A stretch of 28,811 bases of DNA from CAKRHR01 sp964423195 (GCA_964423195.1 CAYRDY010000015.1:1-28811), one strand, 5' to 3'. Shown: positions 1 to 8,951, counted from the first letter of the stretch. The notes: generated by a model not told the origin, from the sequence alone. Made by a program: numbers and translations.

Positions 1-449
1 CACAGCAGGTTCGGAATCAACAGCGCGAGATAGGTATTTTTGATGCCGATCACCTGAACATAGTTGATATATGTCGCCACCAGGCCGCCGTTAAACAGCA
101 TCGTGAACATCACATAAGCCATCAATATTTTATTCCCCGGCACATCCCGTCTGGACAGCGTATATCCCATGCCGGCGGAGATGATGACGCCAAGGACCAC
201 GCCTGCCACCGTGACGCAGATGGTGATCAGATACGCCTTGCCGTACAACTGCCAGTTCCGCAGGACATATTCATAGGCCGTCAGCGACCATTTCTTCGGG
301 AAAAAGGAATACCCGTACTTGACCGCGGTCGCCTCATCTGTAAACGAGGAAATAATAAGCAGGACAAATGGGGCAATCATACATATACTTATGATCATCA
401 ATATGATATGCGAACATATTAAAAAACGGTTTTTCTTTATTTTTTTCAT
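1..449 (-). CDS. ABC sugar transporter permease, LplC/YtcP type (partial, C-terminus outside window)
   Basis: About 149 N-terminal residues are present; the gene runs off the left edge. It starts with MKKIKKNRF, followed by a hydrophobic helix and then the region typical of the LplC/YtcP branch of carbohydrate permeases, including an FNGGLVATYI stretch close to the family's FNGGLVPTYI motif. In this family two permeases (LplB and LplC types) form the membrane channel of a CUT1-type importer for oligosaccharides, with a lipoprotein binding protein and a shared ATPase. The ATG lies 11 nt after the stop of the LplB-type gene, with GGGGGATC as ribosome site, so the two are co-transcribed. The binding protein is probably next, to the left of the window. 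The sugar cannot be told from the sequence. Confidence 0.88.
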   Translation of the reverse strand, partial: MKKIKKNRFLICSHIILMIISICMIAPFVLLIISSFTDEATAVKYGYSFFPKKWSLTAYEYVLRNWQLYGKAYLITICVTVAGVVLGVIISAGMGYTLSRRDVPGNKILMAYVMFTMLFNGGLVATYINYVQVIGIKNTYLALLIPNLL

Positions 450-460
450 CGCAGATCCCC

Positions 461-1366
461 CTAAAACAGCGCATTCTCTTTGTCAACTTTGCGCATAATG
501 CCGTTAAACACTAGAATCGTGATCAGACACACAAACGACTGATAAAAGGCTGCCGCCGAGGACATGCCGACATCCCCCGTCTGAAGCAATGCCCGATAGA
601 CATAAGTGTCAATCGTGTTCGTCGTCGCGTACAGGGCGCCCTGATTCTTCGGCACCTGATAGAACAGTCCGAAATCAGAATTGAATATGTGTCCGGTCGC
701 GACCGTCACCAGCATAATGATCGTCGGCGCCAACATAGGGATCGTGATTTTAGTAATCTCTTGCCACTTTGAGGCGCCGTCGATCTCGGCGGCATCATAG
801 TACTCCTTGTCAAAACCCGAAATGCTTGCCAGATAAACCAGCGCATTAAAGCCGATATTTTTCCATTCATTGACAATCGTCAAAATTACCGGCCAATATT
901 TTGATTCTCTGTACCATGCAATGCTCTCCAGCCCCAGTTTATTGAGCACGGCATTGATCATGCCCGTCTGCTCGCTCAAAAACGCGTAGGCCAGATAGGA
1001 CACGACGACCATTGAGATCAGATAGGGCAGCAATATCATCGTCTGGTAAAATTTTTTGCTGCTCTTTTTTTGCACCTCGTTCAGACAGATGGCTACGGTG
1101 ATACCCAAAACCGCATTCAAAATGATCCAAATCACATTATAGCCGATCGTATTTCTCGTAATGATCCACAGATCTTTACTCTGAAATAGAAATTTGAAAT
1201 TCTCCAGACCGATGAAACGGCTCCCCCAGATACCGTCAGCCACCCGATAATCTTTAAAAGCAAGCTGCAGCCCTACCAGCGGCATATAATTGTTGATAAA
1301 CAAATACACGACACACGGCAGCGCCATGACGTAAAACGGCACCCATTTGCTAATCTTTTTTCTCAT
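461..1366 (-). CDS. ABC sugar transporter permease, LplB type
   Basis: The product is 301 residues with about six hydrophobic segments. It begins MRKKISKWVPFYVMALPCVVY and has the LplB/YtcP-partner pattern NNYMPLVGLQLAFKDYR. The permease EAA loop is visible as YDAAEIDGASKWQEITKITIP, which contacts the ATPase. The ATG at 1366 was chosen over an in-frame start at 1414 because AGAGGAGG sits 7 nt upstream of it; the longer start adds 16 polar residues and has no comparable site. It pairs with the LplC-type permease that follows. The adjacent YesM/YesN-like sensor pair, in the same orientation upstream, is the usual regulator of such importers in Firmicutes. Substrate unknown. Confidence 0.92.
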   Translation of the reverse strand: MRKKISKWVPFYVMALPCVVYLFINNYMPLVGLQLAFKDYRVADGIWGSRFIGLENFKFLFQSKDLWIITRNTIGYNVIWIILNAVLGITVAICLNEVQKKSSKKFYQTMILLPYLISMVVVSYLAYAFLSEQTGMINAVLNKLGLESIAWYRESKYWPVILTIVNEWKNIGFNALVYLASISGFDKEYYDAAEIDGASKWQEITKITIPMLAPTIIMLVTVATGHIFNSDFGLFYQVPKNQGALYATTNTIDTYVYRALLQTGDVGMSSAAAFYQSFVCLITILVFNGIMRKVDKENALF

Positions 1367-1473
1367 AACAACCTCCTCTGACTTCTCCTGCAAGGCTCTT
1401 TCCCATAGCGACAAAAGCCCAGCACTGGATATACGTAATTCATTTTATCTTCCGCCATTTTTTTTCATAGGAC

Positions 1474-1512
1474 AAAAAAGTCAGCATGTAGGATAATCAT
1501 GCTGACTTTTTT
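1474..1512 (-). terminator. Perfect hairpin between response regulator and permease operon
   Basis: A 15-bp perfect inverted repeat (AAAAAAGTCAGCATG at 1474-1488, complement at 1498-1512) encloses a 9-nt loop. Either strand ends in a run of six T. It lies 85 bp after the response-regulator stop and should end that transcript, which would separate regulator and transporter mRNAs. No convincing -35/-10 pair for the permease operon was found in 1367-1473. Confidence 0.85.
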
Positions 1513-1596
1513 GTTCATACCGGCGATATCCGTCGTCCTGCCGCAGCGCGGGGATAATCGTCTCTTATATAATTTTCACCGACAGGTCAGTATCAA

Positions 1597-2382
1597 TCAA
1601 ATTTTATTTGTATGATTTTGACTTTCCCGGTACTCTTTCGGCGTCTGCCCGGTCTCCTTCTTAAAAACTCTCGAAAAATAGGAATAATCCTCATATCCTG
1701 ACAGTCTTGCCACCGCGTTCACATAGACATTTGATTTTCTCAAAAGGTTTTTGGCCTTTTCCATCCGCTCACCGGTCACATACTCTATGACGGTTTTTCC
1801 CGTCTTCCGCTTGAAACTGTGCATCAGGTGAGATGTACTGCAGTGAAATTTCCCGGCAAGTTCCTGGACATTGATATTTTCCGTCAAATGTTGGCGGATA
1901 TACTGCTGGACTTTGAACACCAGCTGTTCATCGTCACAAATATTTTCCGCGGATTCTCTCTCTGTCTGCTGACCCTCCGCATAGGAATCTGCCGCGCCAT
2001 ACTTTTTGATCTTGATCTGCAGAACAATCTTTTTCAGGACCTGTTCCAATTCCTGGTATTCCACAGGTTTCAAGATATAATCGACACTGCCCAGTTGCAT
2101 GGCCCTGCGCATATAGTCAAATTCCGGATGACAGGTCACACACAGATAAGCGACTTCGGCGTCCCTCGCCTTGAGCTTTTCCATCAATTCGAGGCCACTG
2201 CCATCCGGCATTTCTATATCCGTGATAATGACATCCGGTTCATATGCCATATAGCACTGCATGGCGTCATCAACAGTTCCCGCTTTAAATAGATAGTCGA
2301 TGCCGCAGTCCTTCCATTTGATATTTTTTTCCAGAGCCTCCAGTACCCTGGGTTCGTCGTCTACCAGAAGTGCCTTAATCAT
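1597..2382 (-). CDS. Response regulator, YesN-like (REC + AraC HTH)
   Basis: The product is 261 residues. The N-terminal receiver domain has the acidic pair D8-D9 (LLVDDEP), the phospho-acceptor D55 (IITDIEMPDG), T83 and K105 (ILKPV), so it is complete. A linker leads to a C-terminal AraC-type double helix-turn-helix (from about residue 155; LSGYEDYSYFSRVFKKETGQTPKEYR). Such regulators bind promoters of sugar-uptake genes after phosphorylation by a YesM-type kinase. The start at 2382 has AGAGG at 5 nt, and the ATG lies inside the end of the kinase gene (8-nt overlap ATGATTAA), a sign of translational coupling. An upstream in-frame start at 2424 would add 14 basic residues lying inside the kinase gene and is less likely. 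Confidence 0.93.
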   Translation of the reverse strand: MIKALLVDDEPRVLEALEKNIKWKDCGIDYLFKAGTVDDAMQCYMAYEPDVIITDIEMPDGSGLELMEKLKARDAEVAYLCVTCHPEFDYMRRAMQLGSVDYILKPVEYQELEQVLKKIVLQIKIKKYGAADSYAEGQQTERESAENICDDEQLVFKVQQYIRQHLTENINVQELAGKFHCSTSHLMHSFKRKTGKTVIEYVTGERMEKAKNLLRKSNVYVNAVARLSGYEDYSYFSRVFKKETGQTPKEYRESQNHTNKI

Positions 2383-3989
2383 TTTTCCTCTTTTCCGGCG
2401 CTTGATCGGCCTCACCGTCTTCATCTGTCACAAAAGGTATCTCCAATCCCATCCGTGTACCGCCGTCCGGGGCATTATCGATACTAATATCAAATGCCTC
2501 TCCGTACAGCAACGCCAGGCGATTCACCACATTCTGAATGCCTGCCCCAAGTTCCCTGTCATATCTCCTCGTTTTTATAAATTGCTGAACCCGCCGCAGT
2601 TTCTCCTGCTCAAAGCCCTTGCCGGTATCCGCAACCGTAATATAGATTTTATTCGGATCAACTTTTTTGGCCATAACAATGATAAACATGAATTTGCCCT
2701 TCTCAAATCCATATTTGATACTGTTCTCGACAAAGGTCTGAATGACAACAGCCGGTATCTTCGCATTCCGGACCTCTTCCTCCCATTCAACATAATATTC
2801 AAACCGGTCAGGATATCTTAGTTTCTGGATACTTAAATAGTTCTCCACATGTGCCATCTCATCGCTAAGGCGCGCATAATCCGAATTGAGATTCACCAGA
2901 TAACGGAAATACTTTATCAAATACATGACCATCTGCTTGGCCAGCGGGAATTCGTCATTTCCATACATATAGATAATATTCAGCGCATTTAAAATAAAAT
3001 GCGGCCGTATCTGCTGGTTCAGGTACCTGATCTGTATCTTCTGGCTGTCAATCTGCTGTTCATACAGCTTCAGCTTCGTCTGTTCCAAGTCATCGAGCAT
3101 CTGATTAAAATGCGTATTCAGTTCATCAAACTCATTCTGCCACTTATCCTTGACAGGTATGCGATAGGTTGTATTCCCCTTTCGCACCTCCTCCATGCCC
3201 TCATTGAGAAGTTTCAGCGGGCGTTCCACATAGATCAGGAAAATCACAGAGATGATCGGACCGACAAAACATGTCAGCAGAGAAAATAGTAATAATATTT
3301 TTGTCATATCAGGTATTCTCTGATTCAGANNNNNNNNNNNNNNNNNNNNNNNNNNNNNNNNNNNNNNNNNNNNNNNNNNNNNNNNNNNNNNNNNNNNNNN
3401 NNNNNNNNNNNNNNNNNNNNNNNNNNNNNGTGATCATGCACCGCGAATTTTTCGTGTGATAGATGGCCGCCAGATAGGTATCATGGTCCGTCTCAAGATA
3501 CTTCCAGCCCTCCCCCAGATCACAGGCATCTCCCGTCTTCTCATCACCTAAAAAGCTTAAGAAATCATTGACATCCCTACCGTTCTCAGGTCCCAGGCTG
3601 TCTCTGTTGATATAGGTGTCTGACGGAGAAAAATAGAGGGTGATGCTCGTCATGACATTGTTGACCGCGACATCTTTCGATAACTCAGCAATCATCTGAT
3701 TCTGAACTGCGGAGAACTCCGCGCGATCTCGTGTGAACGTCTCATCCGACAGCTTTTCATATATACTGTTTTCCTCAAGCAATATCTGAGCGTAATTGTC
3801 GATCCGCTGTAGTTCTTCCTCGATCGAATGGACATACACCTGCATCCAAGCATTATTTTCATCTATAATTTCCTGCTTGGACTGCTCGACACTTCCCCGT
3901 GAATAATAGATCAGCAGTATATTAATCGGTATCACCAGAATCAGCGGCACAATGATAATGATAAATAAAACCGTATTTTTCTTCCTCAA
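2375..3989 (-). CDS. Sensor histidine kinase, YesM-like, interrupted by assembly gap
   Basis: One gene is split by the 100-N gap. The N-terminal part (187 residues to the gap) has a TTG start at 3989 with GAGGTGAT upstream, a membrane helix (residues 8-28) and the beginning of an extracellular sensor domain. The part after the gap is open from the gap edge and holds a second membrane helix (LLLFSLLTCFVGPIISVIFLI), a HAMP-like linker, the phospho-acceptor motif QQIRPHFILNALN, the N-box FVENSIKYG, the G1 box DTGKGF and the G2 box GAGIQN. This is the His_kinase/HATPase layout of YesM kinases. Comparison with the family suggests that roughly 70-100 residues are missing. The two parts are not in one frame across 100 N, as expected if the N count is nominal. 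The stop overlaps the response-regulator start. The gene begins 20 nt after the dCMP deaminase stop. Confidence 0.88.
3330..3429. other. Scaffold gap of 100 N inside the sensor kinase gene
   Basis: Exactly 100 N, the usual placeholder for a gap of unknown size. The flanks share no visible overlap. Real sequence encoding the end of the kinase's extracellular domain is missing here. Confidence 0.97.
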
Positions 3990-4009
3990 TCGTGATCACC
4001 TCTGACACC

Positions 4010-4492
4010 TCACACCTCAAAGCTGATCTTTCGGCCGGTCGGGATGTACTGCCTGTAACTCACGCCCGCGGCGGCAAACATCCGCTTTGAGGCGATGACC
4101 GACGGCGTGTCCGCGTATTTGTCGCAGTCGTAAATGACCTCCTTGATGCCGCTCTGAATGATCGCCTTGGCACACTCGTTGCACGGGAAAAGCGACACAT
4201 AGATCTTCGCCCCCTCAAGGCTGCCGCCCCGGTAGTTGAGGATGGCATTGAGCTCGCTGTGTGTCACATAGACATATTTCGTGTCCAGAGGCTCACCCTC
4301 GCGCTCCCACGGGAAAATGTCGTCCGAGCATCCCATCGGGAAGCCGTTGTAACCCATGGATAAAATCTTGTTGTCCGCGCTGACGATGCAGGAGCCCACC
4401 TGCGAATTCGGATCCTTGGAGCGCAGCCCCGCCAGCTTGGCGACTCCCATAAAATACTCATCCCATGAAATATAATCCTGTCTCTTGCCCAT
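4010..4492 (-). CDS. Deoxycytidylate (dCMP) deaminase family protein
   Basis: The product is 160 residues. The zinc-deaminase signature is complete: THSELNAIL carries the zinc-binding His and the catalytic Glu, and SLFPCNECAKAI carries the two zinc-binding Cys (PCxxC). The N-terminal region (WDEYFMGVAKLAGLRSKDPNSQVGSCIV) is that of the dCMP deaminase/ComEB branch, which makes dUMP for thymidylate synthesis; a ComE operon role is not suggested here. The start at 4492 is preferred because GGAG lies 6 nt upstream; in-frame ATGs at 4504 and 4516 lack a good site. It lies 119 bp after rpiB and 20 bp before the sensor kinase, all on the minus strand. Confidence 0.9.
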   Translation of the reverse strand: MGKRQDYISWDEYFMGVAKLAGLRSKDPNSQVGSCIVSADNKILSMGYNGFPMGCSDDIFPWEREGEPLDTKYVYVTHSELNAILNYRGGSLEGAKIYVSLFPCNECAKAIIQSGIKEVIYDCDKYADTPSVIASKRMFAAAGVSYRQYIPTGRKISFEV

Positions 4493-4581
4493 ATGAATCT
4501 CCATTCCGCATGCCATTTTGCCGGCGGCACAAACCGCAATAAAAGCCTGCTGCCTCCTTGCGCACCGCCAGACCTTGTTGT

Positions 4582-4653
4582 TCCTCCGGCATCCCGTGCC
4601 GCTCGGCTCTGCTAGTCCTCCAGCATCCCGATCCGCCGCGCGTGCCGCTCGGC
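4582..4653 (-). repeat. Degenerate direct duplication of the rpiB 3' end
   Basis: The last codons of rpiB (4616-4653) recur just after its stop at 4582-4607. Fifteen bases at one side (one mismatch) and 11 at the other are conserved, while 12 bases from the middle are missing in the outer copy. The outer copy is not translated. Confidence 0.75.
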
Positions 4654-5040
4654 GCCGGAAAACTCTGTCGTCAGAAATGTCTCCACGATCTTGATGGCCA
4701 GCCCCGATCCCACGACGCGGCCGCCCATCGCAAGGATATTGGCATCATTGTGCATCCTCGTCGCCTCCGCCATGTAGCAGTCCGTGCAGAGTGCCGCGCG
4801 GATTCCCCGAACCTTGTTGGCAGCGATCGAAATGCCGATTCCGGTGCCGCAGATCAGAATACCCCTGTCGCATTCACCGCTGACAATGGCATTGGCCACG
4901 GCCTTTCCGTACACCGGATAATCCACGGGATCCTTAGAAAAAGTCCCGTAATTCTTATACGCATATCCATTTTTATCCAGATAGGCGATCACGTCCTGCA
5001 TCAGATCATAGCCTGCCTGGTCACACCCAAGCGCGATCAT
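4612..5040 (-). CDS. rpiB: Ribose-5-phosphate isomerase B
   Basis: The product is 142 residues, the usual length for the RpiB/LacAB family, which interconverts ribose 5-phosphate and ribulose 5-phosphate in the pentose phosphate pathway. The catalytic Cys loop is present (ILICGTGIGISIAANK), as is the RMHNDANILAMGGR segment with the ring-opening His. The N-terminal motif reads GCDQAGYDL, with Gln where many RpiB proteins have His (DHAG); the Asp is kept. The ribosome site AGAGGAGGAG sits just before the ATG. The gene lies between sua5 and the deaminase. Its 3' end is partly duplicated downstream. A lacA/lacB galactose-6-phosphate isomerase is less likely because no lac genes are near. Confidence 0.93.
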   Translation of the reverse strand: MIALGCDQAGYDLMQDVIAYLDKNGYAYKNYGTFSKDPVDYPVYGKAVANAIVSGECDRGILICGTGIGISIAANKVRGIRAALCTDCYMAEATRMHNDANILAMGGRVVGSGLAIKIVETFLTTEFSGAERHARRIGMLED

Positions 5041-5085
5041 ATTTTCTCCTCCTCTGACTGATTTTTCCTGTTCTCCCGTCCCGCG

Positions 5086-5180
5086 TTCGCAGCCCGGCCG
5101 CGCGTGAGCACTTACTGTGCCCTTATCACTCTTTCGCAGCCCCGGCCGCGCGTGAGCGCTTATTGTGCTCTTATCACTCT
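5086..5180 (-). repeat. 48-bp tandem duplication of the sua5 3' end including its stop codon
   Basis: Two contiguous copies, 5133-5180 (48 bp) and 5086-5132 (47 bp), differ by three substitutions and one missing C. The inner copy carries the last six codons and the TAA of sua5. The outer copy carries the same codons in the same frame and again ends them with TAA (5112-5114). Confidence 0.92.
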
Positions 5181-6233
5181 GTGCCCCGCCGCCTTGAGCA
5201 GGCGGTTCATGATAGCCTGTCCCAGCGCGCCGCCCTCAAAGCTCTCCGAATAGATCACGTCCGCGCCCACAGCGTCCATCTGCCGCAGGATCTCATACAG
5301 ATTCGCGGCGATCGTCTCGTCGTGTTCCCTATCGCCGGCGCTCACCACGACATCGGCCCTGTACAGCGCTTTCGTCTCCTCGGCCGCGATCACGGCTGTC
5401 TTTTTCCCCGCCGACGCGGCCTGTGCCGCGAGGTTGTTAATCTTTTTCACCACTGCCGCCTCGGCGCCCTCCACGATCGTCAGCGCGCCCCGGGGCGCGT
5501 AGTGCCTGTATTTCATTCCCGGCGCCCTCGGCGCGATGCCCTCCCGCATATCGCCCGATACCGCAGGGTCAATTCGCACCTCTCCCAAAATCTTTTCCAA
5601 CATCGCTTGGCTGATATAGCCCGGCCGCAATATCACCGGCGTCTCGCCGGTCAGATCGACAATCGTCGATTCCAGACCGATGTCCACCCGGCCGCCGTCC
5701 ACGATCATATCGATCCTGCCGTCCATATCCTCAAGCACATGCGCCGCCGTGGTCGGACTCGGTCGCCCGGATGTATTGGCGCTCGGCGCCGCGATATATG
5801 TACCGGAGGCGCTGATCACCGCGCGGGCTACCGGATGTGAGGGAAAACGGATGGCCGCCGTGTCCAGACCGCCTGTCGTCTGTCGGGGCACGTCAGGTTT
5901 TTTCTTTAAAACCATCGTGAGCGGCCCCGGCCAGAATGCCCCCGCGAGTTTCCACGCCGCGTCCGGTATGTCAATTGCCAGCGCGTCCAGCGCCTCCACA
6001 TCCGCGATGTGGATGATCAGCGGGTTGTCCGACGGCCGCCCTTTCGCAGCGTAAATTTTCGCCGCCGCCTGTGGATCAAGGGCGTTGCCGCCAAGCCCGT
6101 AGACCGTCTCCGTCGGGAAAGCCACCAGGCCGCCGCTGCGCAGGATTTCCCCTGCTCTGGCAATAATTTTTTGATCCCTCTCAGTCATCGCCCGCGGATC
6201 ATGAAAGTCCACCGCGCAAAACTCTGTCCTCAT
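5160..6233 (-). CDS. sua5: Threonylcarbamoyl-AMP synthase (Sua5/YwlC type)
   Basis: The product is 357 residues, the long Sua5 form rather than the short TsaC/YrdC form. The N-terminal YrdC domain (about residues 20-210) shows GGLVAFPTETVYGLGGNA, the KGRPSDNPLI nucleotide/bicarbonate site and APSANTSGRPSPT. The C-terminal Sua5 domain follows (about 230-355). The enzyme makes threonylcarbamoyl-AMP from threonine, bicarbonate and ATP for t6A at position 37 of ANN-decoding tRNAs. The ATG at 6233 lies 1 nt after the queH stop, so translation is probably coupled; a GTG at 6248 overlapping queH is an alternative. The last six codons and the stop are tandemly duplicated downstream. Confidence 0.95.
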   Translation of the reverse strand: MRTEFCAVDFHDPRAMTERDQKIIARAGEILRSGGLVAFPTETVYGLGGNALDPQAAAKIYAAKGRPSDNPLIIHIADVEALDALAIDIPDAAWKLAGAFWPGPLTMVLKKKPDVPRQTTGGLDTAAIRFPSHPVARAVISASGTYIAAPSANTSGRPSPTTAAHVLEDMDGRIDMIVDGGRVDIGLESTIVDLTGETPVILRPGYISQAMLEKILGEVRIDPAVSGDMREGIAPRAPGMKYRHYAPRGALTIVEGAEAAVVKKINNLAAQAASAGKKTAVIAAEETKALYRADVVVSAGDREHDETIAANLYEILRQMDAVGADVIYSESFEGGALGQAIMNRLLKAAGHRVIRAQ

Positions 6234-6234
6234 T

Positions 6235-6864
6235 CTATCCTGCCTCACTCACGCTTTCTTTTCGCGAATAGACGCACCCGCAGTAATTCTGCCGGTACAG
6301 CCCGTACTCGGCCGATAATTCCACAGAGCGCTTGTAGCCGTTCTTCTTTTTAAAATCCGAATACAGATACGACACCCCATATTTTTTGCCAATCCGGCCG
6401 CCGATCTCATTGATCGCCGCCGCATTCTTGAGAGGGCTGATGGTCAGCGTGGTGGTAAAATAGTCAAAATCTCCCGCCCTCGCCGCCGCTGCCGTCGCCT
6501 CAAGCCGCAGCGCGTAACACTTGAGGCACCGCTCGCCGCCCTCCGGCGCCGACTCAAGTCCCTCTGCCATCTCAAAAAAGCGATCCGGCTCATACGCGCC
6601 TTCCATAAAACGAACGGGGTGTCCTGCAGGCATCTGTTCGATCAGACGCCGCTGCTCCCCAGCGCGCAGCCGGTACTCCGCCTCCGGAAAGATATTCGGG
6701 TTATAGTAAAACACGGTGATCTCAAAATACCGCGACAAATATTCAATACAATAGCTGCTGCAGGGCGCGCAGCAGCTATGCAGCAAAAGTCTCGGCACGG
6801 TACCCTGTGAGACCAGCGCGTCGATCGTTTGATCCAAAACTTTCTGATAATTGACAACATTCAT
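6235..6864 (-). CDS. queH: Epoxyqueuosine reductase QueH
   Basis: The product is 209 residues of the QueH (former DUF208) family, which reduces epoxyqueuosine to queuosine in tRNA without cobalamin. The conserved cysteines are all present: LLLHSCCAPCSSY near residue 30, a CxxC in GGERCLKCYALRL, and YCGCVYS near the C-terminus. The TTLTISPLKN and YSDFKKKNGYKRSVELS stretches are typical of the family. The gene is directly followed by sua5, so two tRNA-modification genes are adjacent. There is 40 bp between it and the GH18 gene upstream, and no terminator is visible there, so it may be read from the GH18 promoter. Confidence 0.95.
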   Translation of the reverse strand: MNVVNYQKVLDQTIDALVSQGTVPRLLLHSCCAPCSSYCIEYLSRYFEITVFYYNPNIFPEAEYRLRAGEQRRLIEQMPAGHPVRFMEGAYEPDRFFEMAEGLESAPEGGERCLKCYALRLEATAAAARAGDFDYFTTTLTISPLKNAAAINEIGGRIGKKYGVSYLYSDFKKKNGYKRSVELSAEYGLYRQNYCGCVYSRKESVSEAG

Positions 6865-6904
6865 GACAGCCGACCCGCTTCTATGATTTGATTCCGATGC
6901 GATT

Positions 6905-8659
6905 TCAAGGCAGATAAGCGGCGATGACTACCCAGACGTCCGAGTCCTCCTGGCCGAGCTTCCAGCAGGAGATACCGCCCAGATCATACTTTGTGACCAC
7001 CTGCAGCTTGCGGTCGACGGAATTCAAATCCTCAATATAAAACTCATAAAAATTCCCATCGACGCCGTCGTAGGAGGCGTAGCTGACACCGAATTCCTCA
7101 TTCCACTCCGGCGTCACGCCGTGATCAGCCACATAGCCCTGCGCCTCGTGCATCGTGGCCTCCCCGCCGTAATAGAGGATGCCCTCGCTGTCGCTGTACC
7201 AGTACCGCGAGTAAAACGGTATGCCATTGATGATCTTTGACGCCGGTATGCCGTAACCGAGAGCGTCCGTGATGCCCTGCTCCACAAATCCGATCGAGGC
7301 GACTGGACCGGCCTCGGCGCGTCCGGCATAATATTCATCGTAGGCCATGATCGCCACATAGTCCGCAAAGACGCCCTGCTCCGCCCAGTTGTAATGCTGC
7401 GTGTAGAGCGGCACGGAGATGTCCACGGACAGGACGAGATTGTTCTGGTGGCAGGCGACAGAGAGCTCTCGGACAAACTGGATATAATTTTCCGACGCCT
7501 GCCCTGTGCCATCCTCGGACGGCGACATAATATTTTCAAAATCCAGATTAACGCCGTCTATGCCATACAGTCTGCAGGCATCGATCAGCTGCGTAATCAC
7601 GAATTCCCGCTTGGACGTGTACGCGAGGACCTCATCCGTCGGCACGCCGGTGCCCTCAAAACCCTTCAGTTCGCCATTCTCGTCGGGAAACTGATTTGAA
7701 AAAAGCGCCCACACTTCCATGCCATCATCGTGCGCCGCTCGGACATAATCCTCCGAGGCGATGCTGCGGATGGTTCCATCGGTATCATTGAACGCGAACC
7801 ACGTCGGCGAGGTGACATTCATGCCGATGACATCGGCAAAATCCGTCTCAAATTTTTCCGCGTCAGGCGTCGTCATCATCTGATGCCACACCATCTTGAT
7901 CTTGTGGTCCCTCTGAATACCGGTATATACATCCTCCGCGAAATCAGGCTCAGGCGGGGCCTGCGTCAAGGACTCACCGATATACTTATCAGCCACCCAG
8001 CCCGTATAGCCGTCGCTGCTGGCCACAAACGTCCACTCATCATAGCTGTCGTCAAGCACATACAGCGTCTCGCCGGCCGTCAGATCCCGCAGCACCTCCG
8101 CCTTGACGCCGCCGCGGTAGCGCAGCGCTGTATCCTCGCTGACAGTGACCGCCGGCAGCTCCTCCCAGCGATTTCGGATCACGAGACGGTTCGGCTTCGT
8201 ATAGGCATCGATGTCACATTTTGTGAACAGTTTCACATATTCCACCGCAATGTAGAGCCGGCCGTCCACATCGCGCAGCGGCGCATAGCCCAACTCCTGC
8301 TGCCCCTGCAGCGCATCGCTGTACTGTGTCTGATCCGGCCAGGCCAACACATTGCCCGACGGCCTTGTATAGATCAGGATATTTTCATTTGCGTCCCAGT
8401 AAAACCGGCCGTTCAGCTCCGCCCTCACCTGCTCCAGGGGCAGATAGACCTGCCCGTCAAACTCGACCGCCCGATAATCTTTCTGTTCATTATTAAAAAT
8501 GACGACATACTCATTCTCCGAGATGCCGTAGGCCTCCTCATAATTCAGCCTGTCCTTTGTCTCCGAATTGCGGTAATTCAAGAAACCCACGACCGCTATG
8601 CTGCCCATGACTCCCACCAGAACCAGGGCTAAGACCACTCCGACGACTTTATTTTTCAT
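6905..8659 (-). CDS. Membrane-anchored GH18-type glycosidase with SH3 domain
   Basis: The product is 584 residues. A short basic stretch and one hydrophobic helix (residues 5-27) form an uncleaved anchor or signal. Next come a copper-amine-oxidase-N-like pair of segments (EFDGQVYLPLEQVRAEL; DVDGRLYIAVEYVKLFTKCDIDAY), a bacterial SH3-like domain (about 172-222, ending GYTGWVADKYIG) and a C-terminal GH18 barrel. The active-site strand reads DGVNLDFE with D373 and the acid E375; Asn replaces the middle Asp, as in YaaH/SleL-type enzymes. The likely role is outside the membrane on peptidoglycan or another N-acetylglucosamine polymer; spore association is possible but not shown. The ATG at 8659 has GGAG upstream; an earlier in-frame start at 8695 only adds 12 residues. 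Confidence 0.85.
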   Translation of the reverse strand: MKNKVVGVVLALVLVGVMGSIAVVGFLNYRNSETKDRLNYEEAYGISENEYVVIFNNEQKDYRAVEFDGQVYLPLEQVRAELNGRFYWDANENILIYTRPSGNVLAWPDQTQYSDALQGQQELGYAPLRDVDGRLYIAVEYVKLFTKCDIDAYTKPNRLVIRNRWEELPAVTVSEDTALRYRGGVKAEVLRDLTAGETLYVLDDSYDEWTFVASSDGYTGWVADKYIGESLTQAPPEPDFAEDVYTGIQRDHKIKMVWHQMMTTPDAEKFETDFADVIGMNVTSPTWFAFNDTDGTIRSIASEDYVRAAHDDGMEVWALFSNQFPDENGELKGFEGTGVPTDEVLAYTSKREFVITQLIDACRLYGIDGVNLDFENIMSPSEDGTGQASENYIQFVRELSVACHQNNLVLSVDISVPLYTQHYNWAEQGVFADYVAIMAYDEYYAGRAEAGPVASIGFVEQGITDALGYGIPASKIINGIPFYSRYWYSDSEGILYYGGEATMHEAQGYVADHGVTPEWNEEFGVSYASYDGVDGNFYEFYIEDLNSVDRKLQVVTKYDLGGISCWKLGQEDSDVWVVIAAYLP

Positions 8660-8886
8660 ATGTTCTCCTACTCTCTCACTTTCTTGCGACAGCAACTGCC
8701 CTCTTATTCTTTTGCTCTCTTATTCTCCGCGACAGCTCAAAGCGCAAACCTAAAAATTGGCCCTTTACAGTTTGCCCCGAAATGTATATACTATAATTGG
8801 AACAAACAGATGACGCGGCGAAGACAGTCTCTGCGATCACGCCGTCTCATGACTTGTGGGGCGCAGACCCATAAAACTCTGCTATC

Positions 8887-8915
8887 ATCATATAATATTG
8901 TCACTGATTTTGCAA
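8887..8915 (-). promoter_or_regulatory. Predicted promoter of the GH18 gene; gene-free stretch 8660-8951
   Basis: On the minus strand TTGCAA (8910-8915) and TATGAT (8887-8892) are separated by 17 bp, leaving an mRNA leader of about 220 nt. The rest of 8660-8951 holds a 10-bp direct repeat CTCTTATTCT (8701-8710 and 8717-8726) and two plus-strand TATAAT hexamers (8792-8797, 8891-8896) that may serve mecA, although neither has a convincing -35. No gene was seen. Confidence 0.5.
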
Positions 8916-8951
8916 GAATTTATTAAGAATTAAGATAAAAGGGGTGATCCC

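Noticed and set aside
4558..5061. Long plus-strand open frames opposite rpiB, sua5, GH18 and mnmA
   Set aside because: They are antisense shadows of well-conserved genes in GC-rich codons, have no ribosome sites, and their translations are rich in Arg/His/Pro.
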